Shown: positions 1 through 11,324 of the stretch, piece after piece
How positions within the stretch are numbered: the stretch's first letter is position 1
Layout of the letters: every line of letters begins with the position of its first letter
Source: Cephalotus follicularis
Taxonomy: Eukaryota; Streptophyta; Magnoliopsida; Oxalidales; Cephalotaceae
DNA length: 64,000 nt
NCBI GenBank assembly: GCA_001972305.1
Contig: BDDD01005216.1
Coordinates: forward strand, 68,188-132,187
Direction of reading: 5' to 3'
Notes under the pieces: generated by a model
Databases searched by the model: none
Told to the model about the DNA's origin: nothing
The model's input: the letters and a program-made list of their open reading frames with translations, nothing else
Translations under genes and position numbers: made by a program

Positions 1-1136
1 CTTGAATTGCTACTGATTTGTGTTATTGCTACTGAATATGCTACTGTCATATTAGTATATAATGTTTGGTGTCATTTAATACCAATACCACTTGTATTTC
101 AATAATTGAAACCAACTATGGGCTATGTACCCAAATTATGATATCAACTATCATTTTCAATGAAACCTATTGTTTAAAAGAAATTATTGATTTTCTCCTA
201 AGAGAGATACCATCTGTTTTGTTCCCCAAACTGGGAACCCCTATTTGTTTTGATATCGTTTTCCTCCGAAGAGATGTACGATAAATTACTTGTTATATGT
301 TTCTAAAGAAAACCACTTTTATATTGCATATTGCTGATACATGTAATATTATTATTGAATGCTTGTATTGTTTGTGCTTGTTGCTGGTAGTCGAGTGATG
401 GCTGTGGTCACCGACTACGGTAGGGATCCTAGGAGCCAGGAGTTGGCCAGGAGATCTCCAAAACTTATCTACATGGCACATCTTATTTGTTAAACTACCC
501 GCCAATGCCGGTAGTAAATGTTACCTGTTCTATCATCCTCGGAGCGTAGGAGATAGTTAGGTAGTGCACAGTCGGAGCTAGGAGATAGCGGCATGTGACA
601 CCCAATTTGATGGATGAATTGTTTGTACCCTTGTGCGGTATTCTTGCATATGGATTGTTTATGGCCACTTGGCATGATTGCTTATATATATTGGGTCATT
701 TAAATGTTATTTGATATAAACTGTCATACATGTTGCATTCATATATTCCTCAGCATGCATTATCTTCCTACTTAGCCAAGTGAGGACAATGGCTAATCCC
801 TACAATTTCAGATTAAGCGAAGACGTTTGAAGATTGATGCTGAAGCTTGGAGAGCTTCTACTTTCGTTTTAAGGTTGTTATTTTCATGATGTTGTACTGT
901 TTTGTATTGAACGGTCCATACCTCGTTAATGTTGTACTTCCGCTTGTAAGGATAATTTATTTGAATTGTAACTGCATGTAGTATGGGATGCATGCGGATG
1001 ACTTATGTTATATTCTGGCTTATTGAATGCCTCCGCATATTATTTTATGATTTGTTAAATGAATGCTGGAATATATTCAATTACTGATATCACCACATAT
1101 GCTTGTCCAACGTGTTTGGGAAAATGTGGTGTGACA
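1..1136 (+). repeat. 5' LTR of element A (3' portion)
   Basis: The segment ends in GTGTGACA directly before the primer site, as in the other gypsy LTRs here. It carries two blocks shared by many LTRs in the window: the CTTAGCC(A/G)AGTGAGGAC block at about 771-806, and GTAGTATGGGATGC near 975. Its start lies outside the window. It contains no gene; short open frames in it are not supported. Confidence 0.8.
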
Positions 1137-1139
1137 GCA

Positions 1140-1151
1140 TGGTATTAGAGC
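1140..1151 (+). other. Primer binding site of element A
   Basis: Twelve bases close to TGGTATCAGAGC lie three bases after the LTR end. In plant LTR elements this sequence pairs with the 3' end of initiator methionine tRNA to prime minus-strand DNA synthesis. Confidence 0.8.
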
Positions 1152-1241
1152 ATATTCCATATATGCTAAGCTGGGATAAGTTTCTCAGAAATTTAAGTGA
1201 ATTGTTTCCTAATGATTTTGTCATTCCACATAGGAAACTAA

Positions 1242-1745
1242 ATGGACCTACGGAGTGGTAGACGGGTAAGGCGTGGAGCGGACAAGAGGAGTAATTCTCC
1301 GCCAGTACCTGAAAATGTTCTGCCAATGAATGAAGGAGTGAACATTCCTCCAGCGCATGACGAAAGGAGTAACTTTGACCGCATGGTTGACCTCTTTCAA
1401 CAGCAGATTCAAGCCAATGCGGCGAATATGGAGCAGATAACCGATATTATCCGACAACAGATGACTGCTAGTGCCGCTCACATGAAGGAAAGGCAGCGAT
1501 TGTACGTTCAAGCACAACAGGTTAGACAACGTTCTGGACGGTCTAGGCGAGCTTCCAAACAGCCTCGACAGACTGCTACTACAGATACTTCTTGTTCAAG
1601 GACTTCCATCCGAAGTGGTCACCCGAATTTTGGAGGATGTAAATTTTGTGGTTTTTGAAATAATGAGGAAACTGAGTGCTGGAAGAAGGCAGGGAAGTGC
1701 CTGAGATCTGGCTCATCTGATCATCATGTGAACGGGTGTCCCCTT
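1242..1745 (+). pseudogene. gag remnant of element A
   Basis: The start at 1242 opens with a basic N-terminus (MDLRSGRRVRRGADK) matching the gag starts of S and C1. It follows a branch-site-like CTAAT (1209-1213) and an AG (1233). Residues around 45-85 form a glutamine- and alanine-rich helix with a repeated QQ(Q/M) module. A CCHC zinc-knuckle region lies at about 1640-1740. Gag builds the virus-like particle and its knuckles bind the element RNA. The copy is shortened relative to S (557 residues for gag plus protease) and is broken. Confidence 0.75.
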
Positions 1746-2094
1746 ATGAAAACTCAACCGAGTAATGATGGAGCTAGTGGTAGTGCTGCGGCAGCACAAC
1801 CGCGAGGAGATACGGGCAAAAGAATCATGCAAGGTAAAGTTATACTTACCAATAAGATATAACTGATATGAGGTATATAAATGCTAGTGTATTGGTTGAC
1901 CTTGGGGTCACATACGCATTCGTTACATCATGTTTTTTGTATTGACTTGCATGGCATTACTGTTGTGTACACGTGTAATTGGAGGCGAATGCTCTAACTA
2001 GTGATTGCATGCTGACCAATGCGATAATAGATAATAGTGTGATCCCGATAGTGAGAGTTCAGTATCAAAAGATGATCTGAACTTCTCCTATATC

Positions 2095-2790
2095 CAGAGC
2101 ACCGTACCCAATGGCTCCTGCCGAACTGGAAGAGTTGAAGGTTCAGCTACAGGATTATCTTGACAAGGGCTTTATCGGACCGTGTGCATCACCATGGGGA
2201 GCACCCGGTTCTGTTCGTGAAAAGAAAGGATGGATCGATGAGGCTATGCATTGACTACAGGCTGCTAAATCAAGTGACGGTGAAGAACAAGTATCCTCTA
2301 CCACATATTGGGAGTTGTTCGACCAATTGCAAGGCTCAACTGTATTCTCCAAGCTTGACTTAAGAATAGGCTATCATCAGTTGAGGATTAGAGAGGGTGA
2401 TGTGGAGAAGACCGCATTTCGAACCAGATATGGGCACTACGAATTTCTGATACTGCCGTTTGGTTTGACTAATGCTCCTGCAGCCTTTATGTGTCTGATG
2501 AACAGAGTGTTCCAACCGTATCTTGATCAGTTTGTCATTATATTTTTAGATGACATTCCGATATACTCAAAGAGCGTTGAGGAACACATGCAGCATTTGA
2601 GAATTGTACTGCAGACACTACAGAAGGAATAGTTGTACGCCAAATTCAGCAAGTGCGAATTTTGGCTGGATCATGTGACGTTCCTAGGTCACATTGTGTC
2701 GTGTGAAGGATTGTCTGTAGATCCTTCTAAGATCAAGTGCATTGTTGATTGGCCCAACCGAGGAACGTTACGGAGGTTCGTGGTTCCTTA
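2095..2790 (+). pseudogene. Reverse transcriptase remnant of element A
   Basis: Clear Ty3/gypsy RT motifs are visible: MRLCIDYR, then FSKLDLR.GYHQLR, the [12 protein letters not shown] block and an FLDD catalytic box near 2546. The match to RT of S and H is strong over the palm and fingers region. RT copies element RNA into DNA inside the particle. The copy is interrupted and stops where element L begins. Confidence 0.85.
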
Positions 2791-3064
2791 GCTAATCCAT
2801 CAAAAGGCGTCTCATGTAATTAGGTTCAATGATCATTTATTATATAGCACAGCCATACTTTCCCCCATTTCGATGGATCCGGTTCATTCCTGTCACAAGG
2901 GCGGCTCCATCTCATGGATAGCCCTTTCTTCTTGGTGGCTTCATCTCATGGATAACCCTTTCCTCTTGCCCACTCTTAAGTGAGGTGTCACAGGCCCACC
3001 AGCTTCCACCTGGTTCGTCGCCAAACCATATCTACTGGAGGGGGTCCGTCTCTGATACCATTTC
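2791..3064 (-). mobile_element. Start of the internal region of element L
   Basis: On the minus strand this is the leader that follows the L primer site. It holds no recognised coding motif. It contains a short direct repeat of a CATCTCATGGATA word (about 2910-2965). Its left edge abuts the RT of element A, so the rest of the L body is missing or outside this join. L could be a non-autonomous element, but too little is present to decide. Confidence 0.55.
3048..3060 (-). other. Primer binding site of element L
   Basis: Read on the minus strand this is TGGTATCAGAGAC, a tRNA-iMet-type primer site, lying four bases from the LTR terminus at 3065. Confidence 0.8.
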
Positions 3065-4384
3065 TGTAACACCCCCGATTCGGAGGGAGTTGTCACGGGT
3101 CCTAATCCTAAACTATTCATAACTGATCATATAGCATGGCTCAATTTTATTCTTTTTATCAAAATATTAACTCATCTTTTATTCAAATTTGCGTGATGGT
3201 CTAAACATAACAAGTATAATCTAATAAATAGTCTGAAAACTTTATTCATAATCTAAAACTTAAACATAGTCTGGAAGGTTAAACATAAACCAAAAGCTTA
3301 AACATAATTCTAAGTCATAAACTGAAAGACATAATATAGTGTACAAATAGGGGTCCTAACATGACCATAAAATAACTAACATAAATGGTTCCATCTCCTA
3401 GGTGGTCCTTATCATAGGTGACATCTCGCTCATCACACATTGCTCGGATGCTGTCCCAGAATACCTGCCGCATGGAAACAAAAACGCGGCTGAGCAAACC
3501 TCTGTACGGATATAGAATCATAAAACATAAAACGATAATTTAAAAGATAGAACAATACCTGAATTTTCAAATATCATATACTTTATACATAAGATAATTT
3601 AACATGATTTTCAAAAGCAAAGATAAGTAGTCATACAATCAATTAAAAACGAATATCAAATTTTCAAGCGTTATTCAATTTTAAAACATAATCTAAGTTC
3701 AACATCCCAAAATATATTCAAAACGAAAAACAAACAAACAGAGACTTATCCGATTCCGATATCTCATTACCGAGATCCAAAGCTCATACACATATGCGAA
3801 GTTGCAAGGGGTTTGCAAGGCCCACATGCCAAACGGAAAGACGTGTACGGCACTACACAATCAATCCCCAAAATCCAAATCCTTAACATATCAGATACTA
3901 GAGTATACCCATACGCCTCTATCACACATATCGGATCCATATATCCACCTCATGAGATTTATTCAAAACAAAGAGAGACGCCGTTGTCGCATCACATTGC
4001 TACGAAAATGTCACGTCCCCGTGCCAGGCCCACGACGTGCCTATGGTACCTCCATAGGTAGGAAATATCTCTGTGTATATTTTTATTTCAAAAACATTGT
4101 TTTATTTCTAAAAACAATTTAAAAACGTAAACACATTTTCTAACATTTTCTAGACATAGCAAAAATCATTACGTAGTATCAACTCATTTATTTTTCACTA
4201 TGATCATTTCATAATATATCGTATCTTAACATAAAAATATAGTTGGGAACGTTTAATTTCATAAAATGTCAAAAACCAATTTATTTACGTAACATATCAT
4301 AAAACATAATCAAGTCTATAAAACGAGATCATAGAATAAAACTAATTTTAGTTTAATAAACAGATAGCCAAGGAACGATAGAAA

Positions 4385-4620
4385 ATCCGTACGTTATTCA
4401 TAAAGTAAAACTATAATTTAACCATAATAAAAACAGTAGGAGGGTATCAAGGGACGAAACATCCGTACGTTATTCATAAAATATAAAACTGAATTTATTC
4501 AGATAAAACCGAAGGAGATATCGGAGAACGAAAAATCCATACGTTATTCATAAAGTAAAACTAACATTTTTACTCTAATAAAATCAATAGGAGCGCTAAA
4601 GAAAGAATGATCCGTACCTT
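4385..4620. repeat. 75-base tandem repeat in LTR L
   Basis: The word ATCCGTACGTTATTCATAAA and close variants start at 4385, 4461, 4535 and 4610, giving spacings of 76, 74 and 75 bases. The units are diverged, so the array is not recent. Confidence 0.8.
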
Positions 4621-4839
4621 AAGCGATCACAATATAACTTTACGAATTGACCAACAATTTTAAAAGTCCCTCGAAGCACAAAAATCTAAAAGGTGCAATA
4701 TCATTCATATAAGCATTTAAATATCACTTCCAATCATCAAACAACAATTTAACAGTGTTTAAAACAGACTCCAAATCATTAGACGAACAAACGGATTACA
4801 AAACTTAAAACCAAAAAATTCCTGGGCAATTCCAACCGA

Positions 4840-5005
4840 CTGTATCAAAATCCAGTCGACTACTCATAGGGTGGAAGTCGACTGTGTGGCATAGGCAGCC
4901 GCCTACTCATACTAGGTTGAATCCAGTCGACTGTGATAGGGGTCCAGTCGACTGTGCAAGGCAAAACAGTCGACTGTTTCAAGAGGCAGTCGACTATTCT
5001 GGCGA
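4840..5005. repeat. AGTCGACTG palindrome array in LTR L
   Basis: At least seven copies of AGTCGACTG or one- or two-base variants occur in about 165 bases, often followed by ACTCAT or TGTCACAGG-like tails. The same words recur in LTR C2 (20904-21035 and 22040-22215). Confidence 0.85.
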
Positions 5006-5907
5006 CAGAACAGCAAAACACAACAGTTTTAATTCCAATTTCTTGTCAAAACCGTTTTTACTACATTACCAGATGATTTTAAACACTTATATAGGTCTTA
5101 TGTGACTTAACCGTGACATTTAAACATCCAGAATCAAAAGTTCATGCAATGGGTGATCTTTCTTTAAAGAGAAGCCATTTCAATTTATTGCATGCATGCT
5201 TATATGATCAAGTTTTCTGCATTAATCATTATTTGTTTATCAAAACTAGTTCATAACATTTACCTAATGCACGTTGACAGGTCCAGGAACCATGATAGCA
5301 AAAATCAAACAAACCATACTAGCAACCATATGCAATGGAATTGGATAACAATAAAACCAAAACTAAATGCTAAACTAAAACAGTGGAAGATAACAAACCT
5401 GATTGTATTAACAAAGGAGCATAAAACAAGCTCCAAGTTAGGCAATTCAGCTACCAAGGCAGAGACACACAATGGAGACACAAACAAAGAGCTTATATCA
5501 TATATAATCAAGAAATAAGGCAATTTAGGTCATGTTGAGCCAAAAAGGAATCCAAATTTTGATATAATGTGGAAAGGGGGGCACAATTTCGGGATTTGAG
5601 GGTGATAAAGAAGGAAAGAAATCAGTTTTGGGAAGGAAGAAGGAAGAAAAACGGGAAAGGGAGGGAAGAAAATAGAAACAAGATAAAATTGCCATAATTC
5701 ATTTATTTTATTTCCAATATAATACACTTTTGCCATATTAATAATTAAACTAATTTATAATACAAACAATTGATTTTATCTTTCCCATAACCCCTATTCC
5801 AATAATTTAGCAAAAGCCCAAAAATTATAAAATAGGCCAACCATATAACAAAATAATAAATTCATACTCTAATAAATATGAAAGCCCAAAATAAAATGAT
5901 TTGTTTT

Positions 5908-6015
5908 CCAATTAAAACAATTTTATCGCGTTAATAATAAAAATTAATTGAATTATATTTCGTATAAATATTAAATTGGTTTTTATTATTAACGCGGTAA
6001 AATTGTTTTAATTGG
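5908..6015. repeat. Near-perfect inverted repeat (hairpin)
   Basis: Arms at 5908-5943 and 5980-6015 match at 35 of 36 positions around a 36-base AT-rich spacer. No flanking target duplication or transposase is visible. It probably belongs to the 5' end of LTR L. Confidence 0.75.
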
Positions 6016-6032
6016 AGTTAGTGGAAACTCCA

Positions 6033-7589
6033 AAGTTAAGCGTGTTTCGCTTATATGAGGATTTAGGGGCTGGATTCTTCCCTCCAGAATCCAGACTCGT
6101 GAACTGATACCTTCTAGTATCATAAAGACATCGATGTCTTTAGATAGACATCGACGTCTTTGATCCAAAAATGCCTGGGAATAACTGTACATAGGATCGA
6201 CGCCTTAGGGTAAAAAACGTCGACGCCTTAGGGATAGACATCGATGCCTATCTCCCTGTTTAATGGAATTTCACTCGAATGGGACCCGCTAGACCCGAAA
6301 CGACTCTAGAAACGATCTTAGATGCATTCTGAGCATATGTTTGCATTATTATTGTAAATTGCATTATGGTTGAATTCTAAAAAGTGTTAACCATTTTGAA
6401 AAGCTTGTATGATTTTTATAATCATTATTGTGCAAAAATGTATATTTGTCAACATATGAATATATATATTTTCGAAATGACTGGGTTAAGTATTTTCCAA
6501 TGACGGAGAAATGTTTTAAAGGATTGATTATGCAATCAAATGTATTGTGCGAAAATGTATATTTGTCAACATACAAATTTATATATTTTCGAAATGATTG
6601 GGGAAGTATTTCCAAAGACGGAGAAATGTTTTAAAAGATTGATTATACAATTAAATGTATTATTTTAAGTTTTATAACTTATGACAACTTGTGAACGGAG
6701 TAATATATTTTAAACAATTATATGTGATCAAGTAATCATATTTTATTGCTTGACTTGTACTGTGTAATGCTTGTGCCTGTTGATTATTAGCCGATGTGTT
6801 AATAACCTGTTGATTACTCAGCCGCTATGCTAGTAACTTACTGTTGGTTTAGCCGCTGTGCTAAGCAACATACGGAGGACTTGCTCCAAAACTGTTCGCA
6901 AACGGGGATGGGGTAAGAGTGCATGACGTTGGGGCCAGGAGGTGGCGACGGTTATGACGACTTGTTTTTCTGGTTCCTTTGGGGACATACTTGTTGCTTG
7001 TGTTGACATAACTCATGAGGTCATACCTGTATTGTGAACATGCATACATTTTTATATGTATATACGGAGATACAATTATTGCGAAAATTACATGTCATAT
7101 TGCATCATAATGCATTCATTCATGATACTCATTATCATATGCCTCGAACTGTATTTATAAGTTTATTCACTTAGCCGAGTGAGGACAAAGGCTAACCCCT
7201 ACTGTAACAGATTGATGGAGTGGATATGATATGGAGCATGCAAGGAGACTTAAGGAGAAGACTAAGCTATTTCTCTTGTTTTATGTACTGAATTAATGAA
7301 CATTGGTCATGTTAATCAGATTATTGTAACATGGGTTATTTGTTATCTCGTACTGTATTTTTCACGCTCCGTTTTTGGGCGATCGACAATGACGTTGGGT
7401 TTTATTTTAAACTTGTTGGGCATCGCGTAGTATGGGATGCGTGATGTATGTTTAAATTCAGCTTTTACATGAATGCTTCCGCTATCGAGAAATTTAATTA
7501 TTGGTAAATTTGCATGAGCTGGATTATATCTTGTGTTGATTGCCTTACCACCTTATATGTTGTCTCTATGGAAAAAACGGGGTGTGACA
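6033..7589 (+). repeat. 5' LTR of element B (partial)
   Basis: It ends in GGTGTGACA before the primer site. Homology with the right LTR begins near 6033, at a TTTCGCTTATATGAGGATTT segment. It contains an ATCGATGTC/GTCGACGCC palindrome array (6120-6250), a trio of GCCGCTGTGCTA-like words (about 6790-6865), and the shared CTTAGCCGAGTGAGGAC block at about 7170. The middle of this copy contains sequence the right LTR lacks. There is no gene inside. Confidence 0.8.
6120..6250. repeat. ATCGATGTC / GTCGACGCC palindrome array in B 5' LTR
   Basis: Six copies of ACATCGATGTC, ACATCGACGTC, ATCGACGCC or ACGTCGACGCC lie 15-30 bases apart. The same block recurs in the right LTR at 12540-12655. Confidence 0.85.
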
Positions 7590-7592
7590 ACG

Positions 7593-7604
7593 TGGTATCA
7601 GAGC
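7593..7604 (+). other. Primer binding site of element B
   Basis: Exact TGGTATCAGAGC three bases after the LTR end; pairs with initiator methionine tRNA. Confidence 0.9.
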
Positions 7605-7686
7605 ATATTCCAAATATGCTTAGCTTGGATAAGTTTCTCGGCAATTAATGTAACGTTTCCTGATGATTCTTTATATCATTCCTTAT

Positions 7687-8515
7687 GGGAGACAGAATGG
7701 ACGGAAGGGGAAGACATGTGAGGTCACGAACCGTTGCGGATAACATTCCTCGAGAAGTGAATGAAGAAAGAGATCCGGAGGACCGCATAAACGAATATTT
7801 CCAACAGCAGATAGCTGCTGGCACGATTCAGCTGCAAGAAATGAAGTGGTCATACACGGATCGTGTTGCTGAATATTTCTAGCAACAGATAGCTGCTAAT
7901 ACAGCTCACTTAGAGGAAATGCGACAGTTGTGTGTTCTAACTCAACAAGATAATCAGACTAGACAAGCTTCGTCGGAATGGCAAGATGGTGGCTCTTCGA
8001 CCAAGTCATCAAAGAATAGTTCTCAGTAAACGGCCACTAAAGGAACTCCGAGTCAAGAAGGTGATGTAAGACCTGGGGCTTGCTTCTACTGTGGTCGTAC
8101 AGGCCATCAAGTGAAAGACTGTTGGTTGAAGAATAAGTTATGCAGGAGATGTGGGGCGACTGGTCATGTGATGAAGAATTGTACAGGGGATCCATCTCAA
8201 CAAATTGCTAACTGTGGAACTCCTGATCAGGGGAGGAATGCGAGAGCTAGAGGCTGCACACATTGTGGTCGTGCGGATCACCAGTTGAAGAATATTTGGA
8301 AATGGAACGGATGGTGCTTGAGGTGCGGGGTACCTGGTCATTCAGTGAAGGACTGTCCGAAGAGTCCTCCTACGGAGCCTATGAGCAATAGCGATGCCGC
8401 AACTGGACCTTCGCAGCGGGGAGGAAAGGGTAAGGGCATCATGAGAGGTACGATTTTCACTCTTACTTGCATCATACTTGACCATAATGTTGTTAACTGG
8501 TTGACCTTATTATAG
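7687..8515 (+). pseudogene. gag remnant of element B with four knuckle blocks
   Basis: The N-terminal half shows the repeated FQQQIAA helix module also found in A and C1. The C-terminal half (about 8080-8360) has two successive pairs of CCHC-type knuckles: the first pair reads CFYCGRTGHQVKDC then CRRCGATGHVMKNC, and the second begins CTHCGRADHQLKN and ends CLRCGVPGHSVKDC. S and C1 have one pair at this place, so the pair looks duplicated in B. Knuckles bind and package element RNA. The frame is broken. Confidence 0.75.
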
Positions 8516-8765
8516 CCATGATTAAGTGAATACTAAGTTGGACCTTTGGGACTAGCTAACGAGTAACAGAATGGTGGTTCTCAGTACTATATCGATGAAC
8601 GATTATGCACATGTATAGGCTAGTACAAGACCACAAACATGCTTAGTAAACTCCTAGAACCCGGATAACGTAACCAAAGAATATAAAATGTATCGCTTGG
8701 ATGATAATTCATATTGGAAGACTCATGGTAATGAGTCAAGGAGACTTGCACGAAGTTACCCGGCA

Positions 8766-11110
8766 TGAACAAGATGAATGATGTGTTTCGACCATACCTG
8801 GACCGTTTTATCGTCGTGTTTATTGACGACGTACTAGTATACTCAAGGAGTGAGGAAGAGCATGCTTGCCACCTGAGGTTGGCTCTGCAGATTCTCCGAG
8901 AGCAGCAGCTGTATGCCAAATTCAATAAGTGTGAGTTTTGGCTCGACCGTGTGATCTTTCTTGGTCACATTATATCGGGAGAAGGTTCGGCGGTGGATCC
9001 GTCAATGACAGAGGTGGTACAAGATTGGCCACAGCCAAAGAATGTGACGAAGGTACGCAGTTTCCTGGGCTTGGCAGACTATTACAGAAGGTTTATCCAG
9101 AACTTTTCATGGGTAGCCGAGCCCTTGACTAGACTGACCCAGAAGAAGACCTTGTTGTCTGGGACGGTGATTGCGAAGCTAGTTTCTGTGAACTGAAGGA
9201 CCGATTGGTTTCCGCTCCTATCCTGGCATTACCTAAGGGTAATGAGGGCTTTACAGTCTATAGTGATGCATCGGGTAAGGGCTTGGGCTGCGTGTTGATG
9301 CAGCGAGGAAAGGTGATTGCTTATGCTTCTAGGAAGCTAAAGCCGTATGAAGAAAACTACCCGACTCATGACCTTGAACTTGCAGCTATTATTTTTTCCC
9401 TTCAGAAGTGGAGACACTATCTTTATGGGGCGCAGTTTGAGATCTTTACCGATCATAAAAGCTTGAGGTACCTGTTTTGTCAGGACACACTGAACATGAG
9501 ACAGCGCAAGTGGGTAGAGTTCTTTAATGATTGTGACCGCAGTATCCAGTACCACCCGGGGAAAGCGAATGTAGTCGCTGATGCCTTCAGTTGTAAAGCT
9601 ATGGTTACCAGTACGATGGTGTCGCAATGGAAGATGTTGGAAGACTTCCAAGAGTGGTCTCCGTTTAATCAGTCACCGGGGATCTTCGTGGCCGACATGC
9701 GAGTCCAGCCAGTGTTACTTGATCACATCAGGAATGCACAACCACATGGCCCGGAGTTGCAACAAATTCGGGAGAACCTGGACTCAGAATTCGATTTTCG
9801 GGTACATGCTAATGGTATTCTGAGATATCGGGGACGTGTATGTCTTCTGAATGAACCAAGACTGAAGGATGAGTTACTCCGCAGGGCTCATAAATCTCTA
9901 TACAGTATTCATCCTGGTAGCACAAAGATGTACCAAGATATGAAGAAGACTTACCGGTGGCCCGGCATGAAACGCGAGATTGCAGAATATGTCGCGAAGT
10001 GTTTGACTTGCCAGAGGGTCAAGGCCGAACTCCAGAGACCGGCAGGACTGTTGCAATCATTACCAGTGGCAGAGTGGAAATGGGAACACATCACGATGGA
10101 CTTTGTTTCTGGATTTCCACTGACTAGGCATCGTCATAATGCCGTGTGGGTTATTGTTGATAGACTCACCAAATCAGCATACTTCTTGCCTACACACGTC
10201 ACTGATTCAGCGAGCAAGTTGGCTCGATTATATGTGAAGGAGATTGTGAGACTGCACGATGTTCCGGTGAGCATCGTTTGTGATAGGAATTCGATCTTCA
10301 CTTCCAACTTCTGGAAGAGATTCCAAACAGCATTCGGAACAAGATTGAATCTCAGTAGTCTGAGCATACCATCCAGACCTTGGAGGATATGCTACGGGCT
10401 TGCATTATTGATTTTGCTGGTACTTGGGAGGATCACATTCCTTTGATAGAGTTCTCTTATAATAACAGCTGTCATTCTAGTATCGGCATGGCACCGTTTG
10501 AAACGCTGTATGGGAGGAAGTGCAGATCTCATGTGTGTTGGGACAAGGTTGGTGAACGACCATTGCTTGGGTCATATTTGGTGGAGGAGACTTCGGAGAA
10601 AGTCAAGTTCATCAAAGAGAAGTTGCTAGCAGCACAGAGTCGGCAGAAGAGCTATGCCAATAATGTGAAGAGAAGGCCTTTAACCTTCAATGTTGGGGAT
10701 CATGTGTTTTTGAAGGTATCTCCGTGGAAAGGGGTGCAAAGATTCGGGAAGAAGGGCAAGCTAGCGCCATGCTATATTGGTCCTTTTGAGATTCTAGAGA
10801 GGGTTGGGGAGGTAGCTTATCAGCTAGCCTTGCCTCCTACCTTGTCGGGTGTACACAATGTCTTCCATGTATCGATCCTACGAGGTTATATCCGAGATCC
10901 ATCACATGTCCTGGATTATGACTCGGTTACGGTGAGGGATGATCTTTCCCGCGAGGAGTCACCCGTGAAAATATTGAATTGGAAGACATAAGTATTGAGG
11001 AACCGGTCTATTCCAATGGTAAAGGTTTAGTGGCAATTTCATCGGCCGGATGAAGTGACTTGGGAACGTGAGGATGACATCCGAGAACGTTACCTGCACT
11101 TGTTTTAGTA
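8766..11110 (+). pseudogene. pol remnant of element B: RT end, RNase H, integrase, chromodomain-like tail
   Basis: Domains in order: the end of RT with a conserved D-D box (FIDDVLVYS) near 8820; RNase H from about 9250 ([13 protein letters not shown], then TDHKSLRYLF and [12 protein letters not shown]); the integrase zinc-binding segment near 9880-10020; the integrase core (MDFVSGFP, then CDRNSIFTS) near 10090-10310; the GPFEILERVG block near 10775; and a chromodomain-like end near 11060. Integrase joins the cDNA to the genome, and the chromodomain of this lineage is thought to steer it to heterochromatin. The block is shortened and broken, with a handful of interruptions. Confidence 0.85.
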
Positions 11111-11139
11111 TTGTGTTAATTTCGAGGATGAAATTTCTT

Positions 11140-11153
11140 GAAGGAGGGGTGGA
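11140..11153 (+). other. Polypurine tract of element B
   Basis: GAAGGAGGGGTGGA sits immediately before the 3' LTR; it primes plus-strand DNA in this family. Confidence 0.85.
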
Positions 11154-11324
11154 TGTAACGCCCGGTATTTTCCTTATTGTAATCTTTCATCCTACGATGT
11201 AATCTTATGTTGAATTAATGAAAATGTTGAAGATTTGGACCTCAAAGATGTTTCCAAACCCTAAATATTGCTTTGGGAAAGAATTGTGTGTGTTAAACTA
11301 GGAAACAATGTTGTTTTGAGGTAT

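Larger units (their letters stand above)
1..2790 (+). mobile_element. Element A: partial Ty3/gypsy (Tekay/Del-like) retrotransposon fossil
   Basis: This is the left-most element, cut by the window edge. In order it shows the end of a 5' LTR, a tRNA-iMet-type primer site, a gag start, a CCHC knuckle region and an RT core, all on the plus strand. At about 2790, where the RT to RNase H linker should continue, sequence of a minus-strand element (L) takes over. The gag and LTR end closely resemble those of S (28450-36436) and C1, so A belongs to the same broad group. It is broken, with several interruptions, and its 3' half is not seen. The Tekay/Del label comes from the related copies B, S and H, which keep the chromodomain-like integrase tail; A itself does not reach that far. 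Confidence 0.85.
3065..6030 (-). repeat. LTR of element L (right edge approximate)
   Basis: The plus-strand edge starts TGTAACACCCCC, the same terminus as L2 at 63801, and adjoins the L primer site. The interior has no gene. It holds a 75-base tandem repeat (4385-4620), an array of AGTCGACTG-type palindromes (4840-5005), a purine-rich tract (about 5560-5690) and a hairpin (5908-6015). The right edge is not marked by a clear terminus. I place it where B-type LTR homology begins, because the hairpin resembles the AT-rich palindrome at the start of LTR G. Confidence 0.6.

Noticed and set aside
4840-5005. GTCGAC clusters as SalI sites left by cloning
   Set aside because: The words are degenerate, recur in several families with different spelling, and no vector sequence is present.
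5908-6015. Hairpin as a MITE or other DNA transposon
   Set aside because: No target duplication at its edges and no known terminal inverted repeat.
2791-6030. A host gene between elements A and B
   Set aside because: The segment is bounded by a primer site and LTR terminus, contains tandem repeats, and has no long or motif-bearing frame.
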